Source: Mycobacterium sp. E1214 (GTDB lineage: Bacteria > Actinomycetota > Actinomycetes > Mycobacteriales > Mycobacteriaceae). Taken from it: a stretch of 38,972 nt of DNA. Made by a program: the position numbers and the translations under genes. The notes below the pieces were generated by a model. The model did no database searches. It was not told where the DNA came from and saw nothing but the letters and a program-made list of their open reading frames with translations. Positions 14,889 to 22,771 of the stretch are shown in pieces. Within the stretch, counting starts at the first letter, position 1. Each line of letters starts with the position of its first letter. The stretch spans positions 1 through 38,972 of the forward strand of contig NZ_LZJC01000073.1 in assembly GCF_001666755.1 (NCBI RefSeq), in the 5' to 3' direction.

Positions 14889-16986
14889 GCGTGGGTTCTC
14901 CCTTCGTGAAACTGTCGGCGCGGCTTACCGATACCGCGCATACCTTGAACGACGGCATCCGCGAATGCGGATCCAGCGCCGGATCGGTCAACCGGTTGAC
15001 GCAACCCGCACCGCCCCAGTGAAACGGCGCGAACACCGTGTCCGGCCGGATCCCGCTGTCGATCCGAACCGTCATCACCACCTCACCGCGGCGGGTTCGC
15101 AACCGGACCTTGTCGCCGTCGGTGACGGCGACGCGTTGCGCCAGGGTGGGGTGCAGCTCGGCCACCGGTTCGGCGGCGCCGTCGGCCAGCTGCGTGACCC
15201 GGCGCGTCTGCGTGCCGGACTGGTACTGCCGCAGCAACCGACCGGTGGTGAGGTAGTAGGGGTATTCGTCGTCCGGTACCTCGGCGGTGGTCCGCTGCTC
15301 CACGGCGTGGAAGTGCGCCCGCCGGTCGGGGGTGGGGAAATCCTCGACGAAAAGCCGCGGCGTGTCCGGATAGAGCGGCGACGGGCAGGGCCAGAACACG
15401 CCGTCGTTGGCCGCGATGCGGTCGTAGGTGATGCCCCGGTAGTCGGCCTTGCCGCCCTGGCTGGCCCGGGTGAGTTCTTCGAAGACTTCCTGCGGCTCGG
15501 CCGAGAACCCTTGCACACCCAGCCTTTTGGCCAGGTCGGCCATGACGTCGAGGTCACTGCGGACCTCCTCGGGTGGCTTGACCGCCGCCCGGCGCAGCAC
15601 CACCCGGCCCTCCAGGTTGGTCATGGTGCCCGATTCCTCGGCCCATTGGGTGGTGGGCAGGACGACGTCGGCCAGGGCGGCGGTCTCGGACAAGAAGATG
15701 TCGGACACCAGCAGGAAGTCGAGCTCGCCGAGCTTGTCGGCGACGTGCAGCGAGTTCGGCGCCGACACCACGACGTTGGACGCCATCACCCACAGGGCGC
15801 GCAGGCCGCCGGAACTGCCGATGGCGCTGAGCATCTCGTAGGCGGACTGCCCGGACGTGGGCAGCTCGGCGGGATCGACACCCCAGACGCCGGCGACGTG
15901 GGCGCGCGCGACCGGGTCGTCCAGTTTGCGGTAACCCGGTAGCTGGTCGCATTTCTGCCCGTGCTCGCGGCCGCCCTGCCCGTTGCCCTGGCCGGTGACG
16001 GTGGCGAAACCGCTGTGGGGCCGGCCCGGAAGGCCCAGTGCCAGAGCGAGATTGATGAAGGCCTGCGCCGTGTCGGTGCCCGAGCTGTGCTGCTCGGCGC
16101 CGCGCGCGGTCAGGATCATCGCGCGGTCGGCGCGGGCCAGCAGTCGGGTCGCCTCGATGATGTCGGGTTCGGGCACGCCGGTGATCCGCTCGACGCGGTC
16201 CGGCCAGTACAGCCGCACGGCCCGGCGCACCGCCTCGAATCCCGAGGTGCGCGCGGCGATGTAGTCGTCGTCGAGCAGCCCCTCCCGGGCGGCGACGTTG
16301 AGCATCCCGTTGGCCAGCGCCAGGTCGGTGCCGGGCGCGGGGCGCAGGTGCAGGTGCGCCCGGGCGGCGGTGGCGGTGCGTCGCGGGTCCACGACGATGT
16401 GCTTGGCGCCGCGCTCGCGGCCCTGGTCGAAGTACTGCATGGCCGGCGGCAAGGTGTCGGCCGGGTTGCTGCCCACCAGCAGCACGGCGTCGGCGTGGGC
16501 GATGTCGGACAGCGGGAACGGCAACCCGCGGTCGATGCCGAACGAGCGATTGCTGGCCGCCGCAGCCGACGACATGCAGAATCGGCCGTTGTAGTCGATC
16601 GCACTGGTGCGCAGGGCGACCCGCGCGAATTTGCCGAATTGGTAAGCCTTCTCGTTGGTCAAGCCGCCGCCACCGAAGCAGCCGACGGCATCGCGGCCGT
16701 GGTCGGCCTGGATCCGCGCGAAGGCGGCCACCACGCGTTCGAGCGCCTCGTTCCAGCTCGCCGGGCGCAGCGGCCCGCCGCGCTCGTCGCGGACCAGCGG
16801 GCCGGTCAGCCGTTCCGGATGCCCGAGCAGGTCGGCCGCCGTCCAGCCTTTCGCGCACAGCCCGCCGCGGTTGGTGGGAAAGTCGTCCTGGGGTGCCAGC
16901 TCGACCGTTCCACTCGATGCGTCAAGCGTGATGCCGCACTGCAGTGCACAGTACGGGCAGTGGGTTTTTGTCGGCGCCGGCGCCAT
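14881..16986 (-). CDS. narB: Assimilatory nitrate reductase, molybdopterin-guanine-dinucleotide catalytic subunit
   Basis: This 701-aa enzyme of the molybdopterin oxidoreductase superfamily would reduce nitrate to nitrite in the cytoplasm. The N-terminus binds a [4Fe-4S] cluster through C10, C13, C17 and C44 (CPYCALQC, then GGLCAKGW). C137 in NGRFCMSSAA is the likely molybdenum ligand, as in the Nas/Nap group. The C-terminal domain has PLYPDTPRLFVEDF, then TTGRLLRQYQSGTQTRR, typical of the MoCo-binding fold. There is no Tat signal, agreeing with an assimilatory role. Length fits the short NarB/NasA type that lacks a fused BFD or flavodoxin domain, so a separate electron donor is needed. The ATG at 16986 has no strong ribosome-binding site. 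The downstream order is 117-aa protein, nirB, nirD. Formate dehydrogenase is the main alternative, made unlikely by the nirBD context. Confidence 0.9.
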   Translation of the reverse strand: MAPAPTKTHCPYCALQCGITLDASSGTVELAPQDDFPTNRGGLCAKGWTAADLLGHPERLTGPLVRDERGGPLRPASWNEALERVVAAFARIQADHGRDAVGCFGGGGLTNEKAYQFGKFARVALRTSAIDYNGRFCMSSAAAASNRSFGIDRGLPFPLSDIAHADAVLLVGSNPADTLPPAMQYFDQGRERGAKHIVVDPRRTATAARAHLHLRPAPGTDLALANGMLNVAAREGLLDDDYIAARTSGFEAVRRAVRLYWPDRVERITGVPEPDIIEATRLLARADRAMILTARGAEQHSSGTDTAQAFINLALALGLPGRPHSGFATVTGQGNGQGGREHGQKCDQLPGYRKLDDPVARAHVAGVWGVDPAELPTSGQSAYEMLSAIGSSGGLRALWVMASNVVVSAPNSLHVADKLGELDFLLVSDIFLSETAALADVVLPTTQWAEESGTMTNLEGRVVLRRAAVKPPEEVRSDLDVMADLAKRLGVQGFSAEPQEVFEELTRASQGGKADYRGITYDRIAANDGVFWPCPSPLYPDTPRLFVEDFPTPDRRAHFHAVEQRTTAEVPDDEYPYYLTTGRLLRQYQSGTQTRRVTQLADGAAEPVAELHPTLAQRVAVTDGDKVRLRTRRGEVVMTVRIDSGIRPDTVFAPFHWGGAGCVNRLTDPALDPHSRMPSFKVCAVSVSRADSFTKGEPTHG

Positions 16987-17073
16987 CGGCGATCACCGCT
17001 TAATGCAAGAGCCGGCCCGCATTCGGCCGCCCCCGCTGACTGAACCTCCCATGTCGCCTCCCGATCGGCCCTT

Positions 17074-17099
17074 CACTGCCCGAAGCTACGGGGGCAGTG
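17074..17099. promoter_or_regulatory. Perfect inverted repeat upstream of the nitrate operon
   Basis: CACTGCCC (17074-17081) and GGGCAGTG (17092-17099) are perfect reverse complements around a 10-base spacer, so the centres of the half-sites lie about 18 bases apart, close to two helical turns. It lies about 90 bases upstream of the nitrate reductase start and has no T-tract. It may be an operator for a dimeric regulator of nitrate assimilation. I could not recognise a GlnR box in the 199-base gap that contains it. Confidence 0.4.
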
Positions 17100-17185
17100 T
17101 TGCGGTGGCATTTCCGGCGATTGTCCGGCCGACTACCGCAGCCTCACCGTTCGCGCGTGCCCGAAATGAGCTGAGAGCGCGGTCC

Positions 17186-18016
17186 TTACGCGGCACCGAA
17201 CAAAAACTCAGCCAGCAGGCGATTCACCGCGTCGGCGTCCTCGAGCGCGGCCAGGTGACCGACGCGGTCCAGGACTGTGAAGAAGGCGCCGGGGATCGCG
17301 TCGGCCATCGCGTGGGTTTCGCGGACCGGGAAGGTGGCGTCCTCGGCGCCGGCGACCACGAGCACCGGCGTGGTGATGCGGCGCAGCAGGGCGTGTTGGT
17401 CGGGGCGGGCGGGCACCACGCTGCGGACCGCCCAGCCCGCCGAACTGACGTCGACCGCTTCCACGGCCGCGCGGACCGCCGCAACCACGTCCGGGCGGGT
17501 GCGCAGCGAGGTGGAGCCGAGGAAGGCGTGCAACGCCGACCGCGTCAGCGGCGGCCGGAGGCCGCCGAGAGCCTTCGCGGCGCGCAGCAGCGCCAGGTAC
17601 CTCACCTTTTGCACCAGACCGGCTTTCGACGCCGTGCAGTTCATCAGGACGGCGCGCCCCACCCGATCGGGATAAAGGGCCGCGAACGTGGCGCCGATCA
17701 TCCCGCCCCAGGAGTTGCCCACGAAGTGGGCCGTCGGCAGACCCAGCCCGTCGAGCAGGTCGACGACGCAGCGCGCGCAGTCGGTGAAGGTGAACATGGC
17801 TCGCAGCGGCTCACTGGCCCCCTGACCGGGCGGGTCGATGAGCACCAGGCGATTGCTCGCGGCGAAGCGAGCGGCCTGCCCGGACCACAAGTCGCCGGTC
17901 ATGAGCAGGCTCGGCCACATCAGGACGGCGGGGCCGGTCCCCGCACTGACCTGGACTCGGATCCGGCCCAGCACTGTGTCGACGGATCTCGACTGCAGCC
18001 GTAGCTCTGCGGTCAT
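17186..18016 (-). CDS. Alpha/beta hydrolase
   Basis: This 276-aa hydrolase has the nucleophile elbow FVGNSWGGMIG, an acid in VAGAEDATFPV and a histidine in DRVGHLAALED, giving a Ser-Asp-His triad. The oxyanion region is VLMWPSLLMTGDLW, and LVLIDPPGQGASEP is the typical strand-loop segment of the family. The start at 18016 (MTAELRLQSRS) has a GAGGAGGCG site; a longer frame to 18148 runs into the divergent lipW promoter. There is no signal peptide. The substrate is unknown; C-C bond hydrolases and esterases share this architecture. It is transcribed toward the nitrate operon, 199 bases away, but is unlikely to be part of it. Confidence 0.88.
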   Translation of the reverse strand: MTAELRLQSRSVDTVLGRIRVQVSAGTGPAVLMWPSLLMTGDLWSGQAARFAASNRLVLIDPPGQGASEPLRAMFTFTDCARCVVDLLDGLGLPTAHFVGNSWGGMIGATFAALYPDRVGRAVLMNCTASKAGLVQKVRYLALLRAAKALGGLRPPLTRSALHAFLGSTSLRTRPDVVAAVRAAVEAVDVSSAGWAVRSVVPARPDQHALLRRITTPVLVVAGAEDATFPVRETHAMADAIPGAFFTVLDRVGHLAALEDADAVNRLLAEFLFGAA

Positions 18017-18137
18017 TGCGCCTCCTCGCGGTCTGGTTGAGATGACGGCCGGTGCGGGTCTCGGGTTCGGTCCGGGCCGCGGTCGCAATATCACTGATAG
18101 CAGGTCGGTCGCGGTGGGCGTCGGTGATACTGGGCCG

Positions 18138-19037
18138 GTGCCGAACAACGATGTTCACCCCGACCTGCAGCGAATCGCCCGCATCGCCCCGCGACGCCTC
18201 GTCGGGCCACGGACGCTGCCGATCATCCGGGCGCTGTTGCCGCTACGCGGCCGCCTCGGCAAACCGGTGGGCGGGGCGGAATCGATCACCCTGGGCTCGG
18301 GCGTCGGTGTCCGGCTGTTCCGGCCGGCGCGCACGCCGCAACCGACCGCCGCCCTGTTGTGGATTCACGGCGGCGGCTACGTGATCGGCAACGCCGCGCA
18401 GGACGACCGGCTGTGCAGCGGGTTCTCCCGCCGCCTCGGCATCACCGTCGCCTCGGTGGACTACCGGTTGGCGCCGGAACATCCGTACCCCGCGCCGTTG
18501 GAGGACTGTTACGCCGCGCTGCTGTGGCTTTCCGGCCTGCCGTCGGTGGACCGCTACCGGGTCGCGATCGGCGGCGCCAGCGCCGGGGGCGGCCTGGCCG
18601 CCGCCCTGGCCCTGTTGGCCCGTGACCGCGCCGAGGTGGCGCCGGCGTTCCAGCTGCTGGCCTACCCCATGCTCGACGACCGCAGCTCCGGTGGCCCGCC
18701 GAGCCCTAAGTTCCGCTTGTGGGACGGCCGCAGCAACGAGTTCGGCTGGGCGGCCTACCTGGGCGCTGCGGACCCGCGCATCGCCGTACCCGGCCGGCGC
18801 GACGACCTCGGGGGGTTGCCGCCGGCCTGGATCGGCGTCGGCACGCACGACCTGTTCCACGCCGAGGACCTGCGGTACGCGCAGCGGTTGACGGCGGCCG
18901 GGGTGCCATGCCGCGTCGAGGAGGTGCCGGGCGCCTTCCACGGGTTCGACCTGGTGGCGCCGAAAGCCCAGGTGTCGCAGCGGTTCTTCGACAGCCAGTG
19001 CCAGAGCCTGAGCGCGGCGCTGGCGCCGGCCGGGTGA
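18138..19037 (+). CDS. lipW: Esterase/lipase LipW (HSL-like alpha/beta hydrolase)
   Basis: This 299-aa hormone-sensitive-lipase-type esterase has the oxyanion-hole motif HGGGYVIGN, the nucleophile elbow GGASAGGGLAAAL, an acid in GTHDLFHAED and a histidine in PGAFHGFDLV. The GTG at 18138 (VPNNDVHPDLQR) is used; the long in-frame extension back to 17838 overlaps the divergent hydrolase and is not credible. No strong ribosome-binding site is seen. The place beside the Rv0216 region matches M. tuberculosis lipW (Rv0217c), although a CoA transferase and an amidohydrolase separate them here. It converges on the amidohydrolase with 4 bases between the stops. Confidence 0.9.
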   Translation: MPNNDVHPDLQRIARIAPRRLVGPRTLPIIRALLPLRGRLGKPVGGAESITLGSGVGVRLFRPARTPQPTAALLWIHGGGYVIGNAAQDDRLCSGFSRRLGITVASVDYRLAPEHPYPAPLEDCYAALLWLSGLPSVDRYRVAIGGASAGGGLAAALALLARDRAEVAPAFQLLAYPMLDDRSSGGPPSPKFRLWDGRSNEFGWAAYLGAADPRIAVPGRRDDLGGLPPAWIGVGTHDLFHAEDLRYAQRLTAAGVPCRVEEVPGAFHGFDLVAPKAQVSQRFFDSQCQSLSAALAPAG

Positions 19038-19041
19038 GCCG

Positions 19042-20346
19042 TCAGATCGCGAAGTAGACCAGCTCGCCGTTGACGATGGTGGCCGTCACCATGCCGGCGT
19101 CGAGTTCGGCCAGCGCAATCGCCGGCGGCTCGCGCAGCACGCACAGGTCCCCGGGCTGTCCCGCCGCGATCGTGCGCATCTGACCCGGGTGGTCGGCCCG
19201 GCCCAAGAACATCGTCAGGGCCGTGCGCGCAGTGACGCATTCGCGCGGGTTGAGGACGGCGCCGCTGGCCGTGGTGCGGTACACCGCGGCGCGCATCGCG
19301 GTCCAGGGATCGCCGTGCCCGAAGGGCATGTCGGTGGACAGGGCCACCGGCACCGCCGCGTCGCGCAGCGACGCGACCCGCCACAGCTGGTCGTGCTCGG
19401 CGGCGGGCACGTCGCAGAGGTACTGGTCACCGCGCTCGGCGACGAAGTTGGGCTGGGTGACCACCGTGACGCCGAGGTCGGCGAGGTCGGCCAGGTTGTC
19501 GTCGGGGACGACGGCGGCGTGCTCGATCCGGTCCCGCGGGTGGCTGCCGGCCGCGCCGAGCGCCGCGATGGTCACCACCAGCTGCGCCGCGGTCACGCAG
19601 TGCACCGCCACCGGAAAGCCGCTGCGGTGCCGGTCGGCGATCCAGCCGATCAACTCGTCGAGGTCCAGACGGTCGTCGTGCAGGATCTTCTTGCCGGGCG
19701 ACAGGAAGCTGATCCGCGGGCGGAACTCGCCGTGCCGGTGCGCCGCCCGCAGGGATTCGACGTCGTCGGTGTCCAGGTCGGGCGTGGCGTCGGTGACCCC
19801 GGTGACGCCGGTGGCGGTGATGCGGCGGCTCAGTTCGGCCAGGTCGGTCTCCCGCCGCTGCACGGCGAGCGACCAGCCGCGGTCGGCGCTGCGCAGCCGG
19901 CCGTCGGGGTGTTCGGCCAGCCCGATGCGCCCCAGGGCCTCGGAGTTGAGAATCCACAGCGCGCCGCTGCGGTGCTGGATGCGAACCGGGACCTTCGACA
20001 CCATGGCGTCCAGCGCCGCGCGGTTCAGCTCCCCGGCGACCGACTCGTGGTAACCGACCGCGCGGACCCACCCGTCGGGCCCCGGCGTCGCGTTCCCCAG
20101 CAGCTGCGCCAGCTCCGCGGCGGTGCTCACCCCCGGCGGCCCGACCACGAACGAATTCAGCGCCGAGGCCGCCGAGCGCAGATGCACGTGGTGGTCGTGC
20201 AGGCCGGGCAGCACCGTTCCGCCGCCGGCGTGCAGCACGCCCTCGCCGGGCCGGGCCCGCAGGTCGTCACCCACCTCGTCGATCAGCTCGCCGACCCTGA
20301 TGTCGGTGATGGTTCCGTCCAGGAGGGCGGCGCGTTGAATCAACAT
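19042..20346 (-). CDS. Metal-dependent amidohydrolase (Amidohydro_3 type)
   Basis: This 434-aa protein resembles the exoenzyme-regulatory/Amidohydro_3 branch of metal-dependent hydrolases. GTVLPGLHDHHVHL holds the metal-binding HxH at the first strand; later candidate ligands are in PVAVHCVTAAQ, DRIEHAAVV and the segment VALSTDMPFGHGDPW. The last 60 residues, with AAGQPGDLCVL and VNGELVY, form the small beta-sandwich. The ATG at 20346 overlaps the CoA-transferase stop by 7 bases, so the two are translationally coupled. The substrate is unknown; a cyclic amide, imide or urea compound is typical. As I recall, M. tuberculosis has no gene like this between lipW and Rv0216. Confidence 0.87.
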   Translation of the reverse strand: MLIQRAALLDGTITDIRVGELIDEVGDDLRARPGEGVLHAGGGTVLPGLHDHHVHLRSAASALNSFVVGPPGVSTAAELAQLLGNATPGPDGWVRAVGYHESVAGELNRAALDAMVSKVPVRIQHRSGALWILNSEALGRIGLAEHPDGRLRSADRGWSLAVQRRETDLAELSRRITATGVTGVTDATPDLDTDDVESLRAAHRHGEFRPRISFLSPGKKILHDDRLDLDELIGWIADRHRSGFPVAVHCVTAAQLVVTIAALGAAGSHPRDRIEHAAVVPDDNLADLADLGVTVVTQPNFVAERGDQYLCDVPAAEHDQLWRVASLRDAAVPVALSTDMPFGHGDPWTAMRAAVYRTTASGAVLNPRECVTARTALTMFLGRADHPGQMRTIAAGQPGDLCVLREPPAIALAELDAGMVTATIVNGELVYFAI

Positions 20347-21554
20347 GACAGGCAACGCCGTTGGGCGACGAGGTGGCGCACCTCGGCGTTGTCGGCACCC
20401 AGCGCGGGCGCGGGCACCGACGGTGGCGGCGGCTGTGGTGGGGGCGCCGGCGGGCCCGGGGCTGGGCGCTCGATCGGGAGCCGGGCGTAGGTCGCGGCGA
20501 CGCCGGCCATCGACAGGCGGATCGACTCGCCGCCGCCCCGGGCCAGCGAGTCGGCCACCGCGCGGGCCGCCTCCAATCCGGTCAGCGGGTCGGCAATGGC
20601 GTCGCCGCAGAACACCGGCGCGGCGTTGCCGGGCGGCCCGGCGGCACCGACGAGGCCCCCGCCGACGGCGGCGTCGTCACCGAACGCCGGTCGCGCTCCG
20701 TCATAACCGTTGACCTGCAACCAGATTCGGCCCGGGCGCCCCGCAAGGTGCTCCGCCGACAGGCGGCGGCGCGCCAGCGCGGCGGGCCGGGAGCCCTCGA
20801 TCACGATGTCGGCGACGCTCAGCAGCTCCCGCAGCTCGTCGGCATCGTTGTCGAAATCCAGGCAATACGAGAGCTTTTCGCCGTTCATCCAGTCGAAGAA
20901 CGCGCCGTTGCCGCCGCGGGTGCCGTCGGGGCGTCGCCGGCTCTCCACCTTGATGACGGTGGCCCCGGCCCGCGCCAGCATCTGCCCGCACAGCGGGCCC
21001 GCCCACATCGACGACAGGTCGGCGACCAGCAACCCCTCGGCCGTGCGCGGCGCCGCCCGGGGGGCGTCGCGCCCGACGCGGCAGGCCGCCGCGCCGCCCG
21101 CCCCGGCCTCGCCAAGCACCGCCGCCGGCAGGTCGAGCAGCGCGGCCCGCTCACCGATCGCGTCGGTGAATTGTGTTGCGGCCCAGCGTTTTAACGCGGG
21201 CCAGGGATCGGCGGGCACCCGGTCGGCCTGCAGCAGCGCGGCAACGGCGGCGAGGTCGTCGGGCCGGGACAGGGTCAGCGCCCACCAGCCGTCGCGAGCC
21301 GCGAGCAATCGGGTGGCGCCCCCCGCCGATACCCGGCCTGCGCGGGTCAACCCGAGCAGCGCCGCCCGGCCTGCGAGCACGGTGGCGGCGTCGACGGCGA
21401 TGCCCAGCGCGGCACCGGCGGCGTCGGCCACCCGCTGGGCGCGCGCGAGCACCTGCGCGCGGGAGAAGTCCGGGGGGCCCGCAGGCAGGCCGGTCAGGAA
21501 CGCCAGCCCGCTGCTCCCCCAGTTCTCGACCGCCCACGACGGCGCGCAGCTCAC
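20340..21554 (-). CDS. CaiB/BaiF (family III) CoA transferase with permuted domain order
   Basis: In family III CoA transferases the conserved start (DLS-x-WAGP, then GA-x-VIKVE) is normally at the N-terminus. Here LVADLSSMWAGPLCGQML and ATVIKVESRRRPDG begin only near residue 160. The preceding 150 residues (WWALTLSRPDD, DPWPALKRWAATQFTD, LDLPAAVLGEAG) look like the small domain that usually follows. The catalytic Asp region is kept (PAFGDDAAVGGGLVG), as is FCGDAIADPLTGLEAA. The protein ends with a Pro-rich tail. The GTG at 21554 is chosen from the family-like N-terminus; its ribosome-binding site is weak. The enzyme would move CoA between acyl groups. It lies 31 bases after the Rv0216 homologue and is coupled to the amidohydrolase. 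Confidence 0.83.
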   Translation of the reverse strand: MSCAPSWAVENWGSSGLAFLTGLPAGPPDFSRAQVLARAQRVADAAGAALGIAVDAATVLAGRAALLGLTRAGRVSAGGATRLLAARDGWWALTLSRPDDLAAVAALLQADRVPADPWPALKRWAATQFTDAIGERAALLDLPAAVLGEAGAGGAAACRVGRDAPRAAPRTAEGLLVADLSSMWAGPLCGQMLARAGATVIKVESRRRPDGTRGGNGAFFDWMNGEKLSYCLDFDNDADELRELLSVADIVIEGSRPAALARRRLSAEHLAGRPGRIWLQVNGYDGARPAFGDDAAVGGGLVGAAGPPGNAAPVFCGDAIADPLTGLEAARAVADSLARGGGESIRLSMAGVAATYARLPIERPAPGPPAPPPQPPPPSVPAPALGADNAEVRHLVAQRRCLSC

Positions 21555-21585
21555 GCCACCATTGTGCGCGCGGTGTCCAGCGGGC

Positions 21586-22605
21586 TCAGAATTGCAGGGC
21601 GCTGAACCGCCAGTCCAGCACCGGCCGGTCGGGGGCGTCGGGTTCGTCGGCGACCGCGAACACCCGCGATCGCAGCCCGAGCACGCCGCCGCGCTCGGTG
21701 GCCGCCGCGGACTCGACGTGCAGTTCGCTGTAGAGGGTGTCGCCCTCGTGCACCGGACCGGTGTGATCACACGACTCCCAGCCCAGCACCGTGGCCAGGT
21801 TGGGCAACAGCCGGCTCGCCTGGGCCAGCGCCAGGCCGATGGTGTGGCCGCCGTACACCAGCCGGCGACCGCCGACCCGTGAATCATGATGCGGCGCAGC
21901 AATATTGAGGGTCAACCGAGCCAATTCGGGCGCGCTGCTGACCACGTCGGCGGTGCTGTGCAAAATCTCGCCCGCGAGGCCGGGGTCGAAGTGCGGGCCG
22001 GGCACCTTGGCGCGGAACGCGTCGCCGTCCCAGTGCGCGGCCGGGTCGGATGCCGGTGGTAGCGCGCCGGCGCCGACGGCGGACAGGTCGTCGCCCGAGC
22101 CGGCCGCGTCGGGATGCCAGCCCGGGCTCGCCGGCAGCATGGCGCAGCGGTAGAAGTCGAGCACCAGCTGCTCGGCCTGGTCGATGGTCGTCATGCGCAG
22201 CGCCGCCAGTCCCGTCGGCGCGCGGCCGGGCTTGGCCGAGTTGGCGCGCAGCCCAACCACTTCGGTGCGGGTGTACAGGGAGTCGCCGATGACGGGGAAC
22301 CGGTGGAACGTCAGGCCGCGATAGAACAGGTTGGCCTTCACGCGCTGCGTGACCAGCGTGCTCTGCCCGATCGCGACGTCGCAGACCAACGCCGGGTGGG
22401 CCAGCGGACCCGGCGCTCCGGTCACCGCGGCGCACAGGTCGGTGTCCAGCGCCAGCCGCAACCGGTCGCCGACGATCGCCTGATGGGCAGCGGCGAGCCC
22501 CGACGAGAGCGTCATCGTCGGCGCCCAGTCGAAGACCCGACCGACGGCAAGCTCGTCGAAGTAGGCCCCGCCGGCGCGGACCGCCGCATACCCGTTACTA
22601 GCCAC
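21586..22605 (-). CDS. Double-hotdog acyl-CoA hydratase-like protein (Rv0216 homologue)
   Basis: This 339-aa protein matches M. tuberculosis Rv0216 in length and place. Rv0216 has a known structure with two fused hotdog folds related to MaoC-type hydratases, and its substrate is unsettled. The N-terminal half carries YFDELAVGRVFDWAPTMTL, and the C-terminal half has LVYGGHTIGLALAQASRLLP and VHEGDTLYSELHV, typical hotdog segments. The start is a GTG at 22605 with no clear ribosome-binding site, so leaderless translation is possible. It leads a three-gene unit with the CoA transferase and amidohydrolase. It is divergent from fadE3 across 166 bases that contain two 54-base repeats. Confidence 0.88.
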   Translation of the reverse strand: MASNGYAAVRAGGAYFDELAVGRVFDWAPTMTLSSGLAAAHQAIVGDRLRLALDTDLCAAVTGAPGPLAHPALVCDVAIGQSTLVTQRVKANLFYRGLTFHRFPVIGDSLYTRTEVVGLRANSAKPGRAPTGLAALRMTTIDQAEQLVLDFYRCAMLPASPGWHPDAAGSGDDLSAVGAGALPPASDPAAHWDGDAFRAKVPGPHFDPGLAGEILHSTADVVSSAPELARLTLNIAAPHHDSRVGGRRLVYGGHTIGLALAQASRLLPNLATVLGWESCDHTGPVHEGDTLYSELHVESAAATERGGVLGLRSRVFAVADEPDAPDRPVLDWRFSALQF

Positions 22606-22640
22606 AACGCCACATGCTGGCAGGCTGTCGAATCGAGGGT

Positions 22641-22748
22641 CAACCGGTGGCGATCGCGAGGGCGGCGAAGCCGGGCGAAGCGGGTCGCCACCAACAACCG
22701 GTGGCGATCGCGAGGGCGGCGAAGCCGGGCGAAGCGGGTCGTCACCAT
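22641..22748. repeat. Two tandem 54-base repeats, each bounded by an inverted repeat
   Basis: The units 22641-22694 and 22695-22748 differ at two positions only (C/T near the end of the unit and the last base). In the first unit, GGTGGCGA (22646-22653) pairs perfectly with TCGCCACC (22685-22692); in the second the right arm is TCGTCACC, with one mismatch. Each unit can therefore fold as a small hairpin element. The period is a multiple of three, but the translation is Arg-rich nonsense on one strand. They fill most of the divergent control region between the Rv0216 homologue and fadE3. The unit looks like a dispersed mycobacterial intergenic repeat, but I cannot confirm other copies. Confidence 0.9.
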
Positions 22749-22771
22749 CGAGTCAGGAGGCCGATCGCAAG

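Noticed and set aside
12933..14909. 658-codon open frame on the plus strand
   Set aside because: It is antisense to nirB and the 117-aa gene, lacks recognisable motifs and has the composition of a GC-rich shadow frame.
16987..17185. GlnR box controlling the nitrate operon
   Set aside because: I looked for the paired GTnAC / GAAAC-type half-sites on both strands of this gap and found no convincing match.
22641..22748. CRISPR array
   Set aside because: The two 54-base copies are directly adjacent with no spacer, and no cas genes are present. It is a tandem repeat.
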